Below, piece by piece: positions 4,911-5,705 of a stretch of DNA of 5,705 nucleotides. This DNA is from Vulcanimicrobiota bacterium (GTDB lineage Bacteria; Vulcanimicrobiota; Vulcanimicrobiia; Vulcanimicrobiales; Vulcanimicrobiaceae): contig JAFAHB010000175.1 in NCBI GenBank assembly GCA_019237435.1, forward strand, positions 1-5,705, written 5' to 3'. The translations under genes and the position numbers were made by a program. Positions within the stretch are counted from its first letter, which is position 1, and every line of letters begins with the position of its first letter. A model generated the notes under the pieces. That model ran no database searches, had not been told where the DNA came from, and worked only from the letters and a program-made list of their open reading frames with translations.

Positions 4911-5705
4911 ACGAAATCCTCATCGCGGTTGCCCTGGCGTCCTACACCCTGGGAGCGCTCGCCTTGCTCGGTTATTTCTTCGCGCGCACGCCATGGCTGC
5001 GCGACGTCGGAATACCGCTGGCCGTACTTGGATGCGTCGCGCAGTTCGCCCAGCTTTTTGCGCGCTGGGAGCTGACGGGAGTCTGGCCGCTGCTCAACCT
5101 CTACGGCTCGCTTTCGCTCTTTACGGCGATGTCGGTTGCAATCTACCTCGGCTTTGCGTTTCGCTACAGGCTTTGGTTCGCGGGCGGTTTCGTGCTCGCG
5201 CTGGCGGCGATTTTTCTGGCATACGGCGTCACGTGGTACGAGGGCACGATGCCGCCGGTTCCCTCGCTGCAATCGTATTGGGCGAAGATTCACGTACCGA
5301 TCGTCGTGTCGTCGTATGCCGCTTTCCTCGTTGCATTCGTCTTCTCGTGCATGTATTTGATCAAGTATTACGCCGAACAGAGCTTACGTGGACGAGGCGC
5401 CCGGGCAGTCGCCGGCAACGCCGGAGTGACGATGGCGTCGGATCTGCCGCTCGGGCCTGCCATGAGCACGATCGCGAGTGCCGATCCCGCCGAGTTCTCC
5501 ACGAGCATGCTTCGCGATACTCCCGCACTCGCCGCCGCTGCGCATGCCGGCAATCCGATCGCGCGCTGGTTATCCGCTCTGCCCTCGCTGGTGCAGCTCG
5601 ACGTGATCGTCAATCGAGCCGTCGCAATCGGCCTACCGCTAATTTCGATCGGCATCATCACCGGCGCGATGTGGGCAAAGGAGGCGTGGGGTGCATACTG
5701 GCAGT
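4901..5705 (+). CDS. ccsA: Cytochrome c biogenesis protein CcsA/ResC (partial, C-terminus off the right edge)
   Basis: The first 268 residues are present. CcsA belongs to the haem-handling protein family and, with ResB, presents haem to apocytochrome c. Predicted helices lie at about 6-27, 37-55, 64-84, 92-110, 133-155 and 240-258. Typical motifs are TGVWPLLNLYGSL (59-71), SYWAKIHVPI (125-134) with His131 as the likely external haem-ligand His, and GLPLISIGIITGAMWAKEAW (244-263), the lead-in to the WWD motif. The window ends at GAYWQ, just before the expected WDPKE, so the later haem-ligand histidines cannot be checked. Two oddities: the loop between helix 5 and LPSLVQLD (about 159-226) is far longer than the ~20 residues I recall for Bacillus ResC and is rich in Ala, Gly and Ser; and NLYG has Gly where many homologues have Glu. 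The ATG overlaps resB by 10 nt and lacks a clear ribosome binding site, suggesting translational coupling. Confidence 0.92.
   Translation, partial: MPLDEILIAVALASYTLGALALLGYFFARTPWLRDVGIPLAVLGCVAQFAQLFARWELTGVWPLLNLYGSLSLFTAMSVAIYLGFAFRYRLWFAGGFVLALAAIFLAYGVTWYEGTMPPVPSLQSYWAKIHVPIVVSSYAAFLVAFVFSCMYLIKYYAEQSLRGRGARAVAGNAGVTMASDLPLGPAMSTIASADPAEFSTSMLRDTPALAAAAHAGNPIARWLSALPSLVQLDVIVNRAVAIGLPLISIGIITGAMWAKEAWGAYWQ

Overview
The window is a GC-rich bacterial segment. It holds six tightly packed genes on the plus strand and one divergent, partial gene on the minus strand. The plus-strand genes all build parts of a membrane respiratory chain: a demethylmenaquinone methyltransferase (MenG/UbiE type), a long-chain polyprenyl diphosphate synthase, TatA, TatC, and the System II cytochrome c biogenesis proteins ResB (Ccs1) and CcsA (ResC). 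The organism therefore uses menaquinone, exports folded cofactor proteins by Tat, and matures c-type cytochromes by System II. The short dispersed repeats at gene ends, together with the GC-rich composition, make me think of an uncultured lineage such as Eremiobacterota. That is a low-confidence guess from memory, not a result.

Layout. Positions 683 down to 1 (minus strand) encode the first ~227 residues of a two-domain phospholipase D-like protein that runs off the left edge. A short divergent gap (684-742) separates it from menG (743-1492). menG overlaps the prenyl synthase gene (1489-2451) by 4 nt at a GTGA, and the synthase overlaps tatA (2448-2750) by 4 nt at an ATGA. A 47-nt gap with a run of eight C follows, then tatC (2798-3529). 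A 37-nt gap made largely of repeat sequence leads to resB (3567-4910), which overlaps ccsA (4901 to the right edge) by 10 nt. ccsA is cut inside its tryptophan-rich haem-handling motif.

How the genes fit together. The prenyl synthase makes the isoprenoid tail of menaquinone and MenG performs the final ring methylation. TatA and TatC export folded redox proteins. ResB and CcsA move haem across the membrane and attach it to apocytochrome c. The small overlaps and lack of internal promoters suggest one co-transcribed unit.

I see no clearly new system. The points most worth a second look are: (1) a dispersed repeat at two gene junctions that appears to supply stop codons, C-terminal tails and ribosome binding sites; (2) a TatC lacking the conserved glutamate that contacts twin-arginine signal peptides; (3) a PLD-like protein whose two active-site half motifs are each degenerate in complementary ways; and (4) an enlarged loop in CcsA. 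I found no tRNA, rRNA, CRISPR array or transposase.
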